From: Candidatus Aphodocola excrementigallinarum
GTDB lineage: Bacteria > Bacillota_I > Bacilli_A > RF39 > UBA660
Direction: 5' to 3'
Assembly: GCA_018714855.1 (NCBI GenBank)
Contig: DVMT01000053.1
Coordinates: forward strand, 1-47,347
DNA length: 47,347 bases
How positions within the stretch are numbered: position 1 is the stretch's first letter; every line of letters begins with the position of its first letter. This document shows, in pieces, positions 38,961-47,347 of this stretch. The position numbers were made by a program, and so were the translations under genes. The notes beneath the pieces are model-generated. The model had not been told where the DNA came from. It made no database searches and saw only the letters and a program-made list of their open reading frames with translations.

Positions 38961-41900
38961 ATGCATGATAAGTTAAAGTTATTATTAGATAAGATAAATA
39001 CTCCAAAAGAGTATTATGATTATTTTTTAAATGGTAAAATACTAAAATTAAAGCTTGATCACACAAGACGTAATGGTATTTTTGTAATAGAAGTAGAAAA
39101 ACCTTTAGATATTGAGGTTATTAAATACATTAACGAAAATATACGAATTGGTTTTCCTTCAATGGAGTCTGTTAAGGCAAGTTTTGTAATCAAAAATAAA
39201 AATTATGATGATATGATAAAGTATTATAATTACGTAATTGAAAACAGTACTTTAACCAAGCCGATGAAAGAGTTATTTGAAGAAAAAAAAGTTAGTGTTA
39301 AAAATAATACTTTAACTATAGAACTTGATAATATTGCTGAAGAAAACATCTTTAAAAATAATATGGATAGTGTTGAAAAACTATATAAAAAAATTGGGTT
39401 TGATGATTTTAAAATTAATTTATTTATAAATGAAGAGAAAAAAGAAGAAATAAAAGAACAAACGCCTAAAGTAGAAATAGTTAAAGAAGAAAAAAAAGAA
39501 AGTCCAATAATTTATGGTGATGATGTTAAAGGTAGCATTACTTTAATTAAAGATATTATAACGGAAGAGCAAAACATAACGGTTGAAGCATACGTTTTTG
39601 GAGTAGAAGAGTTTGAATCAAGTAAGAGTGCTTTTAAGATATTAACTTTTAAAATAAGTGATAATACTGATAGTATTTATGCTAAGTTTTTTACTAAGGA
39701 TGCAGATTCGTTTAAGAAGTTATCTAAGGCCATGAAGTCTGGCTGGTTTAGGATAAATGGTTATGTAAAGCAAGATCAGTACGCTAAGGATTTGGTGTTA
39801 AACATAAGAAACGTAGTTAAAATACCTTCTAAAGATAATTTGTTAAAGGATGATGCCGATGTAAAAAGGGTAGAACTTCACGCTCACACGATGATGAGTC
39901 AGATGGATGGTTCAACTAAGCTTGATTTAGGAAAACATACTTGTGAGCTCGTTACTAACGCGATTAACATGGGATACCGTGGTGTTGCGATAACGGATCA
40001 TAATGGATGTCAGGCTTTTCCGATTGCATACGGAATTATTAAGGCTCATAATAAGGGCATCGAAGACAAATCAAAACATTTTAAAGGATTATACGGAACT
40101 GAACTTACGCTAGTTGATGATACGGTTAACATCGTAGTAAGGAAAACTGATGAATCACTAATGGACAATACTTACGTTGTTTTTGATACAGAAACAACCG
40201 GTTTTAACGCAGCAGGTTTTGATCAAATGATTGAAATTGGTGCGGTAAAAATACATAAAGGTGAAATTATAGATAGATTTGATAAGTTAATTGATCCTAA
40301 AAGGCACATTCCAGATAGAATAACAGAACTTACACAGATTACTGATGCGATGGTATCCGGATGTGATGATGAAAAGACGGTAACCAAAGAGTTTTTAGCT
40401 TGGACAGGTGATTTACCAATGGTTGCCCATAACGCAAAGTTTGATATTTCATTTATCGAAATGGCCATGAAAAAATATGACTTAGGTGAGTTTAAAAACA
40501 CGGTAATTGATACTTTAGAATTATCACGTGCATTAGATCAAGGATACGCAAGACATAGCCTATCAGCATTAGTTAAAAGATACAACGTTCCATGGGATGA
40601 AGAAGCACACCATAGAGCGGATTATGACGCGGAAGGAACGGCTCTTGTATTTGATAAGTTCTTGCAAAAACTAAATGCACAAAATTATGAGAAGATAAGT
40701 GATTTAGATAGATTAATTAAAAAAGATGAAATTCATAAGTTTGGTAGAACCTTTCATTTTAACGCTATTGCACTTAATAAAACCGGGCTTAAAAACATCT
40801 TTAAAATGATATCGCTTGCAAACACGGTTTATTTATATAAAACGCCTAGAATTTTAAGAAGTGAAGTAGAACGTTTAAGAGAAGGTGTTTTAATAGGTTC
40901 TGGTTGCTATGAATCAGAGGTCTTTATCGAGGCAAGAAGTAAAGAAGGAGAAGAACTTTCTAACATCATTAACTTTTATGATTACGTAGAAGTGCAGCCT
41001 CCTGAGGTATATAACCATTTAATTCAAATGGGTGATTTTAAAGATGAAAAAGAATTAGAAAACCATATAAGAAAGATTATTAACGCGGTTAAAAGTGCTG
41101 GTAAGTTAATCGTTGCAACGGGTGATGTTCATCACTTTAGAAGGGAAGATAAAGTTTATCGAGAGATAATCGTTAATCAAAAAGTACCAGGAGGAGGACG
41201 TCATCCGCTAGCTAAAAAAGACATAAAAGAAATACCTTCACAGCACTTTAGAACAACTGATGAAATGCTTAATGATTTTGCTTTCTTAGGTAAGGAATTA
41301 GCATATGAAATCGTTGTTACAAACACTAATAAAGTGCTTGATATGGCAGATGAGGTAGAGGTAATAATAGATACTAAAGGAATACCTTTTTCACCAAGAG
41401 TTAAATCAGACGATGGAAAAAGTTACCTTGATTGCCCGCGTGTTGTAACAGATTTGGTATATGAAAAAGCAAAAGATTGGTATGGAGATCCTCTTCCATT
41501 AAACATTGAAGAGCGTATCGCAACGGAACTTTATGGTAACATAGTGTTTAACGTATGCTTGGAAAATGTAAAAGAAGAACATAAAGATTTAGCAGAAGAA
41601 GATCAAACTAACATGGCTTATTCAAAATTACATGAAGTTATATTAAAAGGATTTGATGCCGTTAAGGATTTATTAAGAACATACTTTAAAAACAACTGGA
41701 CGGATGATGAAGAACTAACTGATGATGCTTTAGAAAAGAAGGTAAAAAAAGAACTTGGAGGTATTATCGGTGGGGGATTCGATCCTATATACCTAATAGC
41801 ACAAAGACTTGTTAAGCACTCTAATGATGAGGGGTACTTAGTTGGATCCCGTGGATCGGTTGGTTCATCGTTTGTTGCAACCATGATGGGAATAACCGAG

Positions 41901-43544
41901 GTTAATCCGCTTCCTGCCCACTACAGATGTTTAAAATGTAAACATAGCTTATTTAATTTTGATGATGGTAAACCTTTAGGTTCGGTTTACTCAACCGGGT
42001 TTGACTTACCTGATAAAAAGTGTCCGGTTTGTGGAGAGAAGATGTATAAAGACGGACAAGACATGCCTTTTGCAACGTTCTTAGGATTTAACGCTGATAA
42101 AGTTCCTGATATCGACTTAAACTTTAGTGATTTAAACCAAGCATCAGCGCATGCTTATACGAAAGTGTTATTTGGTCCTGACAACGTATATCGTGCCGGA
42201 ACAATTGGTACGGTAGCGGAAAAAACGGCTTATGGTTTTGTTAAAGGTTACCTAGAGGATAAAGAAATAAATAAAAGACCCGCTGAAATTGAAAGATTAG
42301 CACTTGGATGTACCGGAGTTAAAAGAACAACAGGACAGCATCCAGGTGGAATAGTTGTTATTCCAGATTACATGGAAGTATTTGACTTTACACCATTTCA
42401 ATTTCCAGCAGATGATCCAACTAGTGCATGGAGAACAACTCACTTTGATTACCATGCAATAGATGAGTGCGTACTTAAATTAGATATATTAGGTCACTCT
42501 GATCCAACGCAATTAAGAATGATCCAAGATATTACTAAAACAGATATTACTAAAGTTCCACTTGATGATAAAGATACGATGTCTATTTTTACGTCAACTA
42601 AAGCGCTTGGCGTTACAAACGAGCAAATAATGTGTAAAACAGGTACGCTTGGAATACCTGAGTTTGGAACGAATTTTACGATCTCTTTGGTATATGAAAC
42701 CAAACCAACTACTTTTGCGGAGTTAATTAAAATATCAGGTTTATCACATGGTACTGACGTTTGGCTTGGTAATGCTCAGGAATTAATTAAAAATAACATC
42801 GTCCCGTTTAAAGACGTTATAGGGTGCCGTGACGATATAATGGTTTATTTAATGTATCATGGTGTAGAGCCGATAAAAGCATTTAAGATAATGGAATTCG
42901 TTCGTAAAGGAAGAGCATCTAAAGATCCAGAAACTTGGAAAACCCATATTAAGACGATGGAGGATGCAAATATTCCGGATTGGTTTATAAATTCATGTGG
43001 TAAGATAAAATACATGTTCCCTAAGGCTCACGCAGCAGCATACGTTATATCAGCATTTAGAATCGCTTGGTATAAAGTTCATATGCCAGTTGCCTTTTAC
43101 GCTTCATGGCTTACTTCTAAAGCAACGGACGTTGATGTTGAAGTGATGATAAGAGGTTATGATGCTATTAAAGAAAAGATAATTGAAATACAAAATAAAG
43201 GTTTTGATGCATCAAATAAAGAAACTGGTCAACTTGAAAGTTTAAGAGTTTCGTTAGAAGCAACCGCAAGAAAAATTAAGTTTTTGCCAGTTGATTTATA
43301 TGAAAGCGAGGCGACTACTTGGCGTGTTAAAGATGATAATTCTATATATCCACCTTTTAACGCAATAGATGGTCTTGGTGATACGGTTGCTAAAAAAATT
43401 GTTGAAGAAAGACAAAAAAATCCATTTATTTCAATAGAGGATTTACAATCAAGAGCAAAGGTTTCACAAACCTTAATAGATAAAATGAGACTTATGGGAA
43501 TATTAGAAGCATTACCAGAGTCTAGTCAGTTAAGTTTGTTTTAA
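38961..43544 (+). CDS. polC: DNA polymerase III alpha subunit, PolC type
   Basis: 1527 residues, slightly longer than the B. subtilis enzyme. An N-terminal domain and OB fold (about 180-295) precede the PHP domain (LHAHTMMSQMDG near 305; ITDHNG). An inserted DnaQ-type exonuclease follows (VVFDTETTGF near 405, HNAKFDISF). The polymerase core has a four-Cys zinc motif (near 990-1030), DIDLNFSD (near 1050) and KRTTGQHPGGIVVIP (near 1120). The C-terminus SQLSLF is a sliding-clamp binding motif. SD AAGGTGAT. It has its own promoter and terminator. Confidence 0.98.
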   Translation: MHDKLKLLLDKINTPKEYYDYFLNGKILKLKLDHTRRNGIFVIEVEKPLDIEVIKYINENIRIGFPSMESVKASFVIKNKNYDDMIKYYNYVIENSTLTKPMKELFEEKKVSVKNNTLTIELDNIAEENIFKNNMDSVEKLYKKIGFDDFKINLFINEEKKEEIKEQTPKVEIVKEEKKESPIIYGDDVKGSITLIKDIITEEQNITVEAYVFGVEEFESSKSAFKILTFKISDNTDSIYAKFFTKDADSFKKLSKAMKSGWFRINGYVKQDQYAKDLVLNIRNVVKIPSKDNLLKDDADVKRVELHAHTMMSQMDGSTKLDLGKHTCELVTNAINMGYRGVAITDHNGCQAFPIAYGIIKAHNKGIEDKSKHFKGLYGTELTLVDDTVNIVVRKTDESLMDNTYVVFDTETTGFNAAGFDQMIEIGAVKIHKGEIIDRFDKLIDPKRHIPDRITELTQITDAMVSGCDDEKTVTKEFLAWTGDLPMVAHNAKFDISFIEMAMKKYDLGEFKNTVIDTLELSRALDQGYARHSLSALVKRYNVPWDEEAHHRADYDAEGTALVFDKFLQKLNAQNYEKISDLDRLIKKDEIHKFGRTFHFNAIALNKTGLKNIFKMISLANTVYLYKTPRILRSEVERLREGVLIGSGCYESEVFIEARSKEGEELSNIINFYDYVEVQPPEVYNHLIQMGDFKDEKELENHIRKIINAVKSAGKLIVATGDVHHFRREDKVYREIIVNQKVPGGGRHPLAKKDIKEIPSQHFRTTDEMLNDFAFLGKELAYEIVVTNTNKVLDMADEVEVIIDTKGIPFSPRVKSDDGKSYLDCPRVVTDLVYEKAKDWYGDPLPLNIEERIATELYGNIVFNVCLENVKEEHKDLAEEDQTNMAYSKLHEVILKGFDAVKDLLRTYFKNNWTDDEELTDDALEKKVKKELGGIIGGGFDPIYLIAQRLVKHSNDEGYLVGSRGSVGSSFVATMMGITEVNPLPAHYRCLKCKHSLFNFDDGKPLGSVYSTGFDLPDKKCPVCGEKMYKDGQDMPFATFLGFNADKVPDIDLNFSDLNQASAHAYTKVLFGPDNVYRAGTIGTVAEKTAYGFVKGYLEDKEINKRPAEIERLALGCTGVKRTTGQHPGGIVVIPDYMEVFDFTPFQFPADDPTSAWRTTHFDYHAIDECVLKLDILGHSDPTQLRMIQDITKTDITKVPLDDKDTMSIFTSTKALGVTNEQIMCKTGTLGIPEFGTNFTISLVYETKPTTFAELIKISGLSHGTDVWLGNAQELIKNNIVPFKDVIGCRDDIMVYLMYHGVEPIKAFKIMEFVRKGRASKDPETWKTHIKTMEDANIPDWFINSCGKIKYMFPKAHAAAYVISAFRIAWYKVHMPVAFYASWLTSKATDVDVEVMIRGYDAIKEKIIEIQNKGFDASNKETGQLESLRVSLEATARKIKFLPVDLYESEATTWRVKDDNSIYPPFNAIDGLGDTVAKKIVEERQKNPFISIEDLQSRAKVSQTLIDKMRLMGILEALPESSQLSLF

Positions 43545-43553
43545 AGTTAGTGT

Positions 43554-43584
43554 AAAGAGCAATTTGACAAAATTACTCTTTTTT
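43554..43584 (+). terminator. Intrinsic terminator of polC
   Basis: AAAGAG-C-AATTT pairs with AAATT-A-CTCTTT with one mismatch, then a T-run. It overlaps the next promoter. Confidence 0.7.
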
Positions 43585-43592
43585 GCTATCAT
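43564..43592 (+). promoter_or_regulatory. SigA promoter of the two-gene unknown operon
   Basis: Perfect TTGACA (43564-43569), 17 bp, TATCAT (43587-43592). The -35 lies within the polC terminator hairpin. Confidence 0.8.
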
Positions 43593-43622
43593 AGCGCATT
43601 GAAATGCAAAGGGGTGTTTTGA

Positions 43623-44642
43623 ATGAAGAAAAACGAAGATAATTCATCAAAGGAATTTTTCGTGCTTTTAAAAGAAAAATTATCAGAAATTAAAGTAATT
43701 AATCATCATTTTGAAAAAATATATGATTTATATAATACGTGTTGTAGTTATAATTCAAAAGCTGATACTTATTTATGCTATCAAGAAAAAATAGAAAATT
43801 TATTAAATAATAAGAAGGGTAAAAAAGATTTTAAGAACTTGTTAATGGAAGTTTTAGGTCCACATTTTTTTGATTACTCTAAAGAAGATGAAAAAAATTT
43901 GCAAAAACAAAATATCGCTACAAGCTTAATGCTTCCTAAAATATTTGAAGGAGCAATCGGATTTAAATATAAAAACATTGAAATTCCTAAAAATTATGAT
44001 GAATTTGTTGAACAAATAGAAAACATTATTGAAATTTTAAATAATGATTCCATTTCAGATGACGAAAAGAGAAAATATGCTAACCCTTTAGTGGTAGTAG
44101 AAAATATTATTGCATCTAGATATAAAGAATTTTTAGATTCATATAACAACCAAAAATTTGTTATTAAAAAATTAGATGAAGTATTTAATTTATATAATAA
44201 GAAAAAACAAATAAAAATAAATGACGATATTAACTTGTTAATAAGTATATTAGATAAAAACATAGAATATACGGTAACTCATAATGGTGATGCAATAACA
44301 AATAAAGAACTTGGTTTTGGTGAAGTATTAAAATACTTTATTTTAGAACATAATGATTTATTGTTAAAAAAAGAAAAGGAAAAACAATTAAATAAAAGGA
44401 TTAATAGCTATTATAAGGACCTTACCAAAACACCAATAGACGTTATGAAAAAAGAACAATTTCCTTCTTATATTGATGCTGATGCATTAGAATTATATGA
44501 AGGTTTAGTAAAAAAAGTAGGAGATGCCTATGAAAAAAATAATAACTTGGCAGATTTATTTGGAATTACTCAATCAATGTATATTGGATACTTAGTTAAT
44601 AGGTATTATAAAGATTCTGATGAAAATACAAAAACAAAGTAG
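43623..44642 (+). CDS. Unknown helical protein (first of a pair)
   Basis: 339 residues, soluble, strongly charged and predicted helical, SD GGGGTG. There is no signal peptide, transmembrane helix or recognised motif. A C-terminal part (YIDADALELYEGLVKKVGDAYEKNNNLADLFGI) is less charged and may be a small domain. Composition is AT-biased (Lys, Asn, Ile). It is followed after 8 bp by a second unknown gene of the same size. The near-consensus promoter suggests real expression. Both start with a similar helix (LKEKLSEIKVINHHFEKIYDLYN against LQSKIDEIKVDYNIVLN), so a distant paralogous pair is possible. Confidence 0.6.
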   Translation: MKKNEDNSSKEFFVLLKEKLSEIKVINHHFEKIYDLYNTCCSYNSKADTYLCYQEKIENLLNNKKGKKDFKNLLMEVLGPHFFDYSKEDEKNLQKQNIATSLMLPKIFEGAIGFKYKNIEIPKNYDEFVEQIENIIEILNNDSISDDEKRKYANPLVVVENIIASRYKEFLDSYNNQKFVIKKLDEVFNLYNKKKQIKINDDINLLISILDKNIEYTVTHNGDAITNKELGFGEVLKYFILEHNDLLLKKEKEKQLNKRINSYYKDLTKTPIDVMKKEQFPSYIDADALELYEGLVKKVGDAYEKNNNLADLFGITQSMYIGYLVNRYYKDSDENTKTK

Positions 44643-44650
44643 GTGAAACG

Positions 44651-45679
44651 ATGGAAGAAAAAATAAATAAAGTAATAAGTTTTTTACAAAGTAAAATAGA
44701 TGAAATTAAAGTTGATTATAATATTGTATTAAACTCTAAAGAAAAAATATTAAAAAATGAAAAATATTTTTACCATAATACTGATATTACTTTGAATGCT
44801 GCTAATGTTTTAATAAAAAATAGATTTGATGACTTTTTAATACTTCCATTTAATATTAAAGATTTAAAAGAGATAACTAAAATGCAAGGTGATATGATCA
44901 CCAAGTTATTCTTTAATGATGTAAATATTAAAAATGGAAAAATAAAAGATTCTTGCTCATATGTTAATTTAATGCAAAGACTTTTTGCACCTGGTCAAAG
45001 AAGATCATTTAAAAAAGTAGATAAAGACAATAAAAAAGATAATAAAAATGGTATTCAATATAATATTTTAGAAAAAACAAAAACTAAATTTATTAGTTCA
45101 ATGGAATGTTTTTTAAGTAAAAATCTTAAGATTATTAATGCTTATACCAAGTTAATAAATAAGTTAAGTGCCGTTAAGCAATCAATTGGAAATGACGATG
45201 ATTATAAAAAAGCTTGTGAAGATTTATTTTCATATATAAAAGACGAACATATTGATTTGGGTATAATAGATAATTTAAAAGTAGATTTAAAAAGTAAAAT
45301 AAAAAAAGAAGAAAAAGATAATAAAAAAATTAAAGAATCAAAAATAGAAAAAGAAAAATTAGGTAATAACAGTGTTAAACAAGGCACAAGAGAAGAAAGA
45401 ATAAAAGCACATGAAAAAGAAGAACTTAACAAAACAATTTTAAGAGAATCAAAGGCGCTTAATGCTGATGCTAATTTTTGGGTTGATTTATTAGTGGATC
45501 AATTAAAAGAAATGGATTTAAAAACTACTAATGACTTTTTAGAAGATCCAGAATCTTATTTACCTGATGAAAATGAAAATAATTATAATCAAATTTTAGA
45601 GTTAACAATGAATAAATTAAAATATGTGGATGCGGATTCTGTTGTAATTGATACATTAAGTAATTTGGTTAGAAGATAA
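44651..45679 (+). CDS. Unknown helical protein (second of a pair)
   Basis: 342 residues, soluble, SD AGGTGA. The helical N-terminal half includes RLFAPGQRRSFKKVDKDNKK, a basic patch that could be flexible. A very basic and acidic linker (about 210-260, KKEEKDNKKIKESKIEKEK) follows, then a C-terminal helical domain with NADANFWVDLLVDQLKEMDL. It shares the operon with the preceding gene. Function unknown. Confidence 0.6.
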   Translation: MEEKINKVISFLQSKIDEIKVDYNIVLNSKEKILKNEKYFYHNTDITLNAANVLIKNRFDDFLILPFNIKDLKEITKMQGDMITKLFFNDVNIKNGKIKDSCSYVNLMQRLFAPGQRRSFKKVDKDNKKDNKNGIQYNILEKTKTKFISSMECFLSKNLKIINAYTKLINKLSAVKQSIGNDDDYKKACEDLFSYIKDEHIDLGIIDNLKVDLKSKIKKEEKDNKKIKESKIEKEKLGNNSVKQGTREERIKAHEKEELNKTILRESKALNADANFWVDLLVDQLKEMDLKTTNDFLEDPESYLPDENENNYNQILELTMNKLKYVDADSVVIDTLSNLVRR

Positions 45680-45696
45680 TTTTTTATCTTCTTTTA
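45671..45696 (+). terminator. Intrinsic terminator
   Basis: AGAAGATAA (45671-45679) pairs with TTATCTTCT (45684-45692), then T's. It includes the stop codon of the upstream gene. Confidence 0.75.
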
Positions 45697-45700
45697 TTTA

Positions 45701-45709
45701 TGGTATAAT
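45701..45709 (+). promoter_or_regulatory. Extended -10 promoter of the ygjP-like operon
   Basis: TG-G-TATAAT (45701-45709), directly after the terminator and 18 bp before the chosen start. Confidence 0.55.
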
Positions 45710-45726
45710 ATTTTTTGGTGATGGTT

Positions 45727-46365
45727 ATGCATTTTCTTATAGATGATATAGAGTATAACGTAATAATTGAAAAGAAAAATAATAAAAATTTATATATAAG
45801 AGTTGATAAAGATTTAAATATAAAGGTATCCGCTCCTTTTTTATATACTAAAAAAATGATTATGGGTATTTTAAAGGAAAACGAAAAGTCAGTTATAAGA
45901 ATGATTAAGAATCAAAAAAAGAAAAATGAAAATGAAAAAGATGAATGTTATAACTTACTTGGAAGTAAATTAAACGTTTTATATAAAGACGTTAAAAGGC
46001 CCGTGTTTACTGATAACACGTTAATTGTAAAAGATGATAAAATGCTTGATAATTGGTTTAAAAGGGAAGCTAAAAAAGTGTTTAAGTATTATTTGGATGA
46101 GGCTTATTACGTGTTTGATGAAAAAATTCCTTATCCTAAACTTAAAATAAGAAGTATGAAAACACGCTGGGGAGTATGTAACAGACGTGATAATTCAGTT
46201 ACTTTAAATTTAGAGTTAATAAAAAAAGATAAGAAATACTTAAATTACGTAATTGTCCATGAGTTATCTCATTTTGTTCATTTTGATCATAGTAAAGCTT
46301 TTTGGAAAACGGTTAATAAGTATTGTCCTGAATATAAATTAGTAAGAAAAGAATTAAAGGAGTAA
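45727..46365 (+). CDS. YgjP-like (M48/DUF45) metallopeptidase
   Basis: 212 residues. The zinc motif HELSHFVHFDHSKAFW (HExxH plus a third ligand) and MKTRWGVCNRRDNSVTLNLELI are the YgjP/WLM-family signatures. The N-terminal beta region resembles other YgjP proteins. The cellular substrate is unknown. I chose ATG 45727 because GGTGAT lies 4 nt upstream; in-frame TTG, GTG and ATG at 45715-45721 are inside or before that SD. It is 4 bp from the next gene. Confidence 0.88.
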   Translation: MHFLIDDIEYNVIIEKKNNKNLYIRVDKDLNIKVSAPFLYTKKMIMGILKENEKSVIRMIKNQKKKNENEKDECYNLLGSKLNVLYKDVKRPVFTDNTLIVKDDKMLDNWFKREAKKVFKYYLDEAYYVFDEKIPYPKLKIRSMKTRWGVCNRRDNSVTLNLELIKKDKKYLNYVIVHELSHFVHFDHSKAFWKTVNKYCPEYKLVRKELKE

Positions 46366-46369
46366 TAAC

Positions 46370-47086
46370 ATGATAGAGTCTAAAGAAAATAAAAAAATAA
46401 AATACATAAGGCACTTAAAAGATGCTAAGTTTATGAAAGAAGAAAAAAAGTTTATTGTAGAAGGAGATCACTTGGTTAAAGAAGCTTATAGCGCTGGTAT
46501 TTTGCTAGAAACTTTTAGCATTAAAGAAGTATCTTGCGGAGTTTTAAATAACATAATTACTGATAGCGTTATGGCAAGTATTAGCAGTTTAAAATCAAAA
46601 CCAGATGTTATTGGCATTTGTAAATTCATGGATGAAGATGAAACTTTAGGTGATAGGATAATCATCTTGGATAACGTTCAAGACCCAGGCAACATAGGAA
46701 CTATTATAAGAAGTGCTAAAGCGTTTAACATAAATAACGTCGTATTAGGTCTTACTTGTGCTAGTAAATATAATGATAAAGTAATAAGAGCATCAGAGGG
46801 CATGATATTTAAACAAAACGTTTTAATAAAAGAACTTAAATACTTTATTCCTTATTTAAAAAGCCTTGGATACACCGTTTTTGGAACTGATGTTGTAAGT
46901 GGAGTTGATATAAAAAGTATAAATAAAAATGGTAAAATAGCGGTTGTTATGGGAAATGAGGGAGCTGGAATATCTAGTGATATTAAAAGTTTGCTTGATA
47001 AAAACATATACATTAAAACATCAAGTGATTGTGAAAGTCTAAACGTTGCTATTGCATCATCTATTATTATGTACGAGTTAAGTTAA
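46370..47086 (+). CDS. SpoU/TrmH-family RNA 2'-O-methyltransferase
   Basis: 238 residues. An N-terminal substrate-binding L30-like domain (SKENKKIKYIRHLKDAKFMKEEKKFIVEG) is followed by a SPOUT domain with motif 1 DNVQDPGNIGTIIRSA, motif 2 VVMGNEGAGIS and motif 3 SLNVAIASSIIMYE. It methylates ribose in rRNA or tRNA using SAM; the exact target cannot be told. SD AAGGAG. It sits 13 bp before rimM, so the unit seems concerned with RNA and ribosome maturation. Confidence 0.9.
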   Translation: MIESKENKKIKYIRHLKDAKFMKEEKKFIVEGDHLVKEAYSAGILLETFSIKEVSCGVLNNIITDSVMASISSLKSKPDVIGICKFMDEDETLGDRIIILDNVQDPGNIGTIIRSAKAFNINNVVLGLTCASKYNDKVIRASEGMIFKQNVLIKELKYFIPYLKSLGYTVFGTDVVSGVDIKSINKNGKIAVVMGNEGAGISSDIKSLLDKNIYIKTSSDCESLNVAIASSIIMYELS

Positions 47087-47099
47087 GGAGAAGAAAATT

Positions 47100-47347
47100 A
47101 TGGAATATTTATGCGTTGGAAAACTTGTTAATACTCATGGTATTAAAGGAGAGGTAAGATTACTATCACGTTTTAGACATAAGGATAAAGTATTTGTTAA
47201 GGGGTTTAAATTTTACATTGGAAAAGATAAAAAAGAGTATGAAATAGAAAGCTATAGAAAGCATAAAAACTTTGATATGTTCGTTTTTAAAGGCTATTAC
47301 AACATAAACTTAGTTGAACATTTAAAAGGTTCTTTAGTATACATTAA
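47100..47347 (+). CDS. rimM: Ribosome maturation factor RimM (N-terminal part, runs off the window)
   Basis: 82 residues are visible from ATG 47100 (SD AAGGAGAAG), open to the right edge. MEYLCVGKLVNTHGIKGEVRLLS is the classic RimM start (G(K/R)IxxxHGIKGEV), the reductive beta-barrel domain that binds S19 during 30S head assembly. trmD would be expected next, outside the window. Confidence 0.93.
   Translation, partial: MEYLCVGKLVNTHGIKGEVRLLSRFRHKDKVFVKGFKFYIGKDKKEYEIESYRKHKNFDMFVFKGYYNINLVEHLKGSLVYI

Overview
The window is a low-GC, gene-dense bacterial chromosome segment. It uses the standard code: genes end in TGA, and Trp is TGG with no in-frame TGA inside conserved genes. PolC, EzrA, an alpha2-type GlyRS, a T-box leader, RpsD with its own leader and several endospore genes point to a Bacilli-related Firmicute, probably an uncultured host-associated lineage near RF39 or Erysipelotrichales. 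The taxonomic placement is inference. Many genes use the 3' half of the Shine-Dalgarno (GGTGAT) about 4 nt before ATG, GTG or TTG, and this decided several starts.

Layout. 1-2.3 kb: a gene tail, an unidentified structured RNA, a catalytically degenerate CPBP-type membrane protein and a surface protein. 1.5-6.1 kb: a compact Tad-type secretion operon (TadE, TadG-like, TadZ, TadA, TadB, TadC) with no pilin, prepilin peptidase or secretin in view. 6.2-8.4 kb: two membrane-anchored proteins with a cytoplasmic GRPRLAD tag, and a TasA/pilin-like secreted protein with an EF-hand loop. 8.4-14.3 kb: a YetF-like protein, a YfhO-like protein and two overlapping coiled-coil genes. 14.3-16.2 kb: SpoIIIAH-like, GerE-like and GerM-like genes, then tRNA-Arg(TCT). 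16.4-20.3 kb: a lipid kinase; a 27-residue hydrophobic peptide with a convergent antisense promoter (candidate type I toxin-antitoxin); and a C39-peptidase ABC exporter with two short double-glycine-type bacteriocin precursors and a 49-residue putative immunity peptide.

20.4-33.4 kb follows the B. subtilis order rpsU, yqfC, yqfD, ybeY, dgkA, era, yqzL, recO, gly-tRNA synthetase, with changes. A VanZ-like gene lies where phoH is expected. dgkA is duplicated. Three tandem genes for alpha-helical 35-residue-repeat proteins resembling eukaryotic mTERF repeats, plus a helical companion, are inserted between era and yqzL-recO. A compact T-box leads an operon of two unknown genes followed by glyS. 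33.4-47.3 kb holds rpsD with a structured leader, a DUF3419-like gene, ezrA, a third GRPRLAD-tagged protein, an inactive-looking polysaccharide deacetylase homologue, polC, two unknown genes, a YgjP-like metalloprotease, a SpoU-family RNA methyltransferase and the start of rimM.

The most novel material is the mTERF-like repeat cluster, which shows a 980-bp tandem duplication and a 92-bp deletion between 9-bp repeats. Next come the GRPRLAD-tagged membrane family, the two-peptide bacteriocin locus whose putative immunity peptide resembles its own toxin, and the candidate type I toxin-antitoxin beside it.
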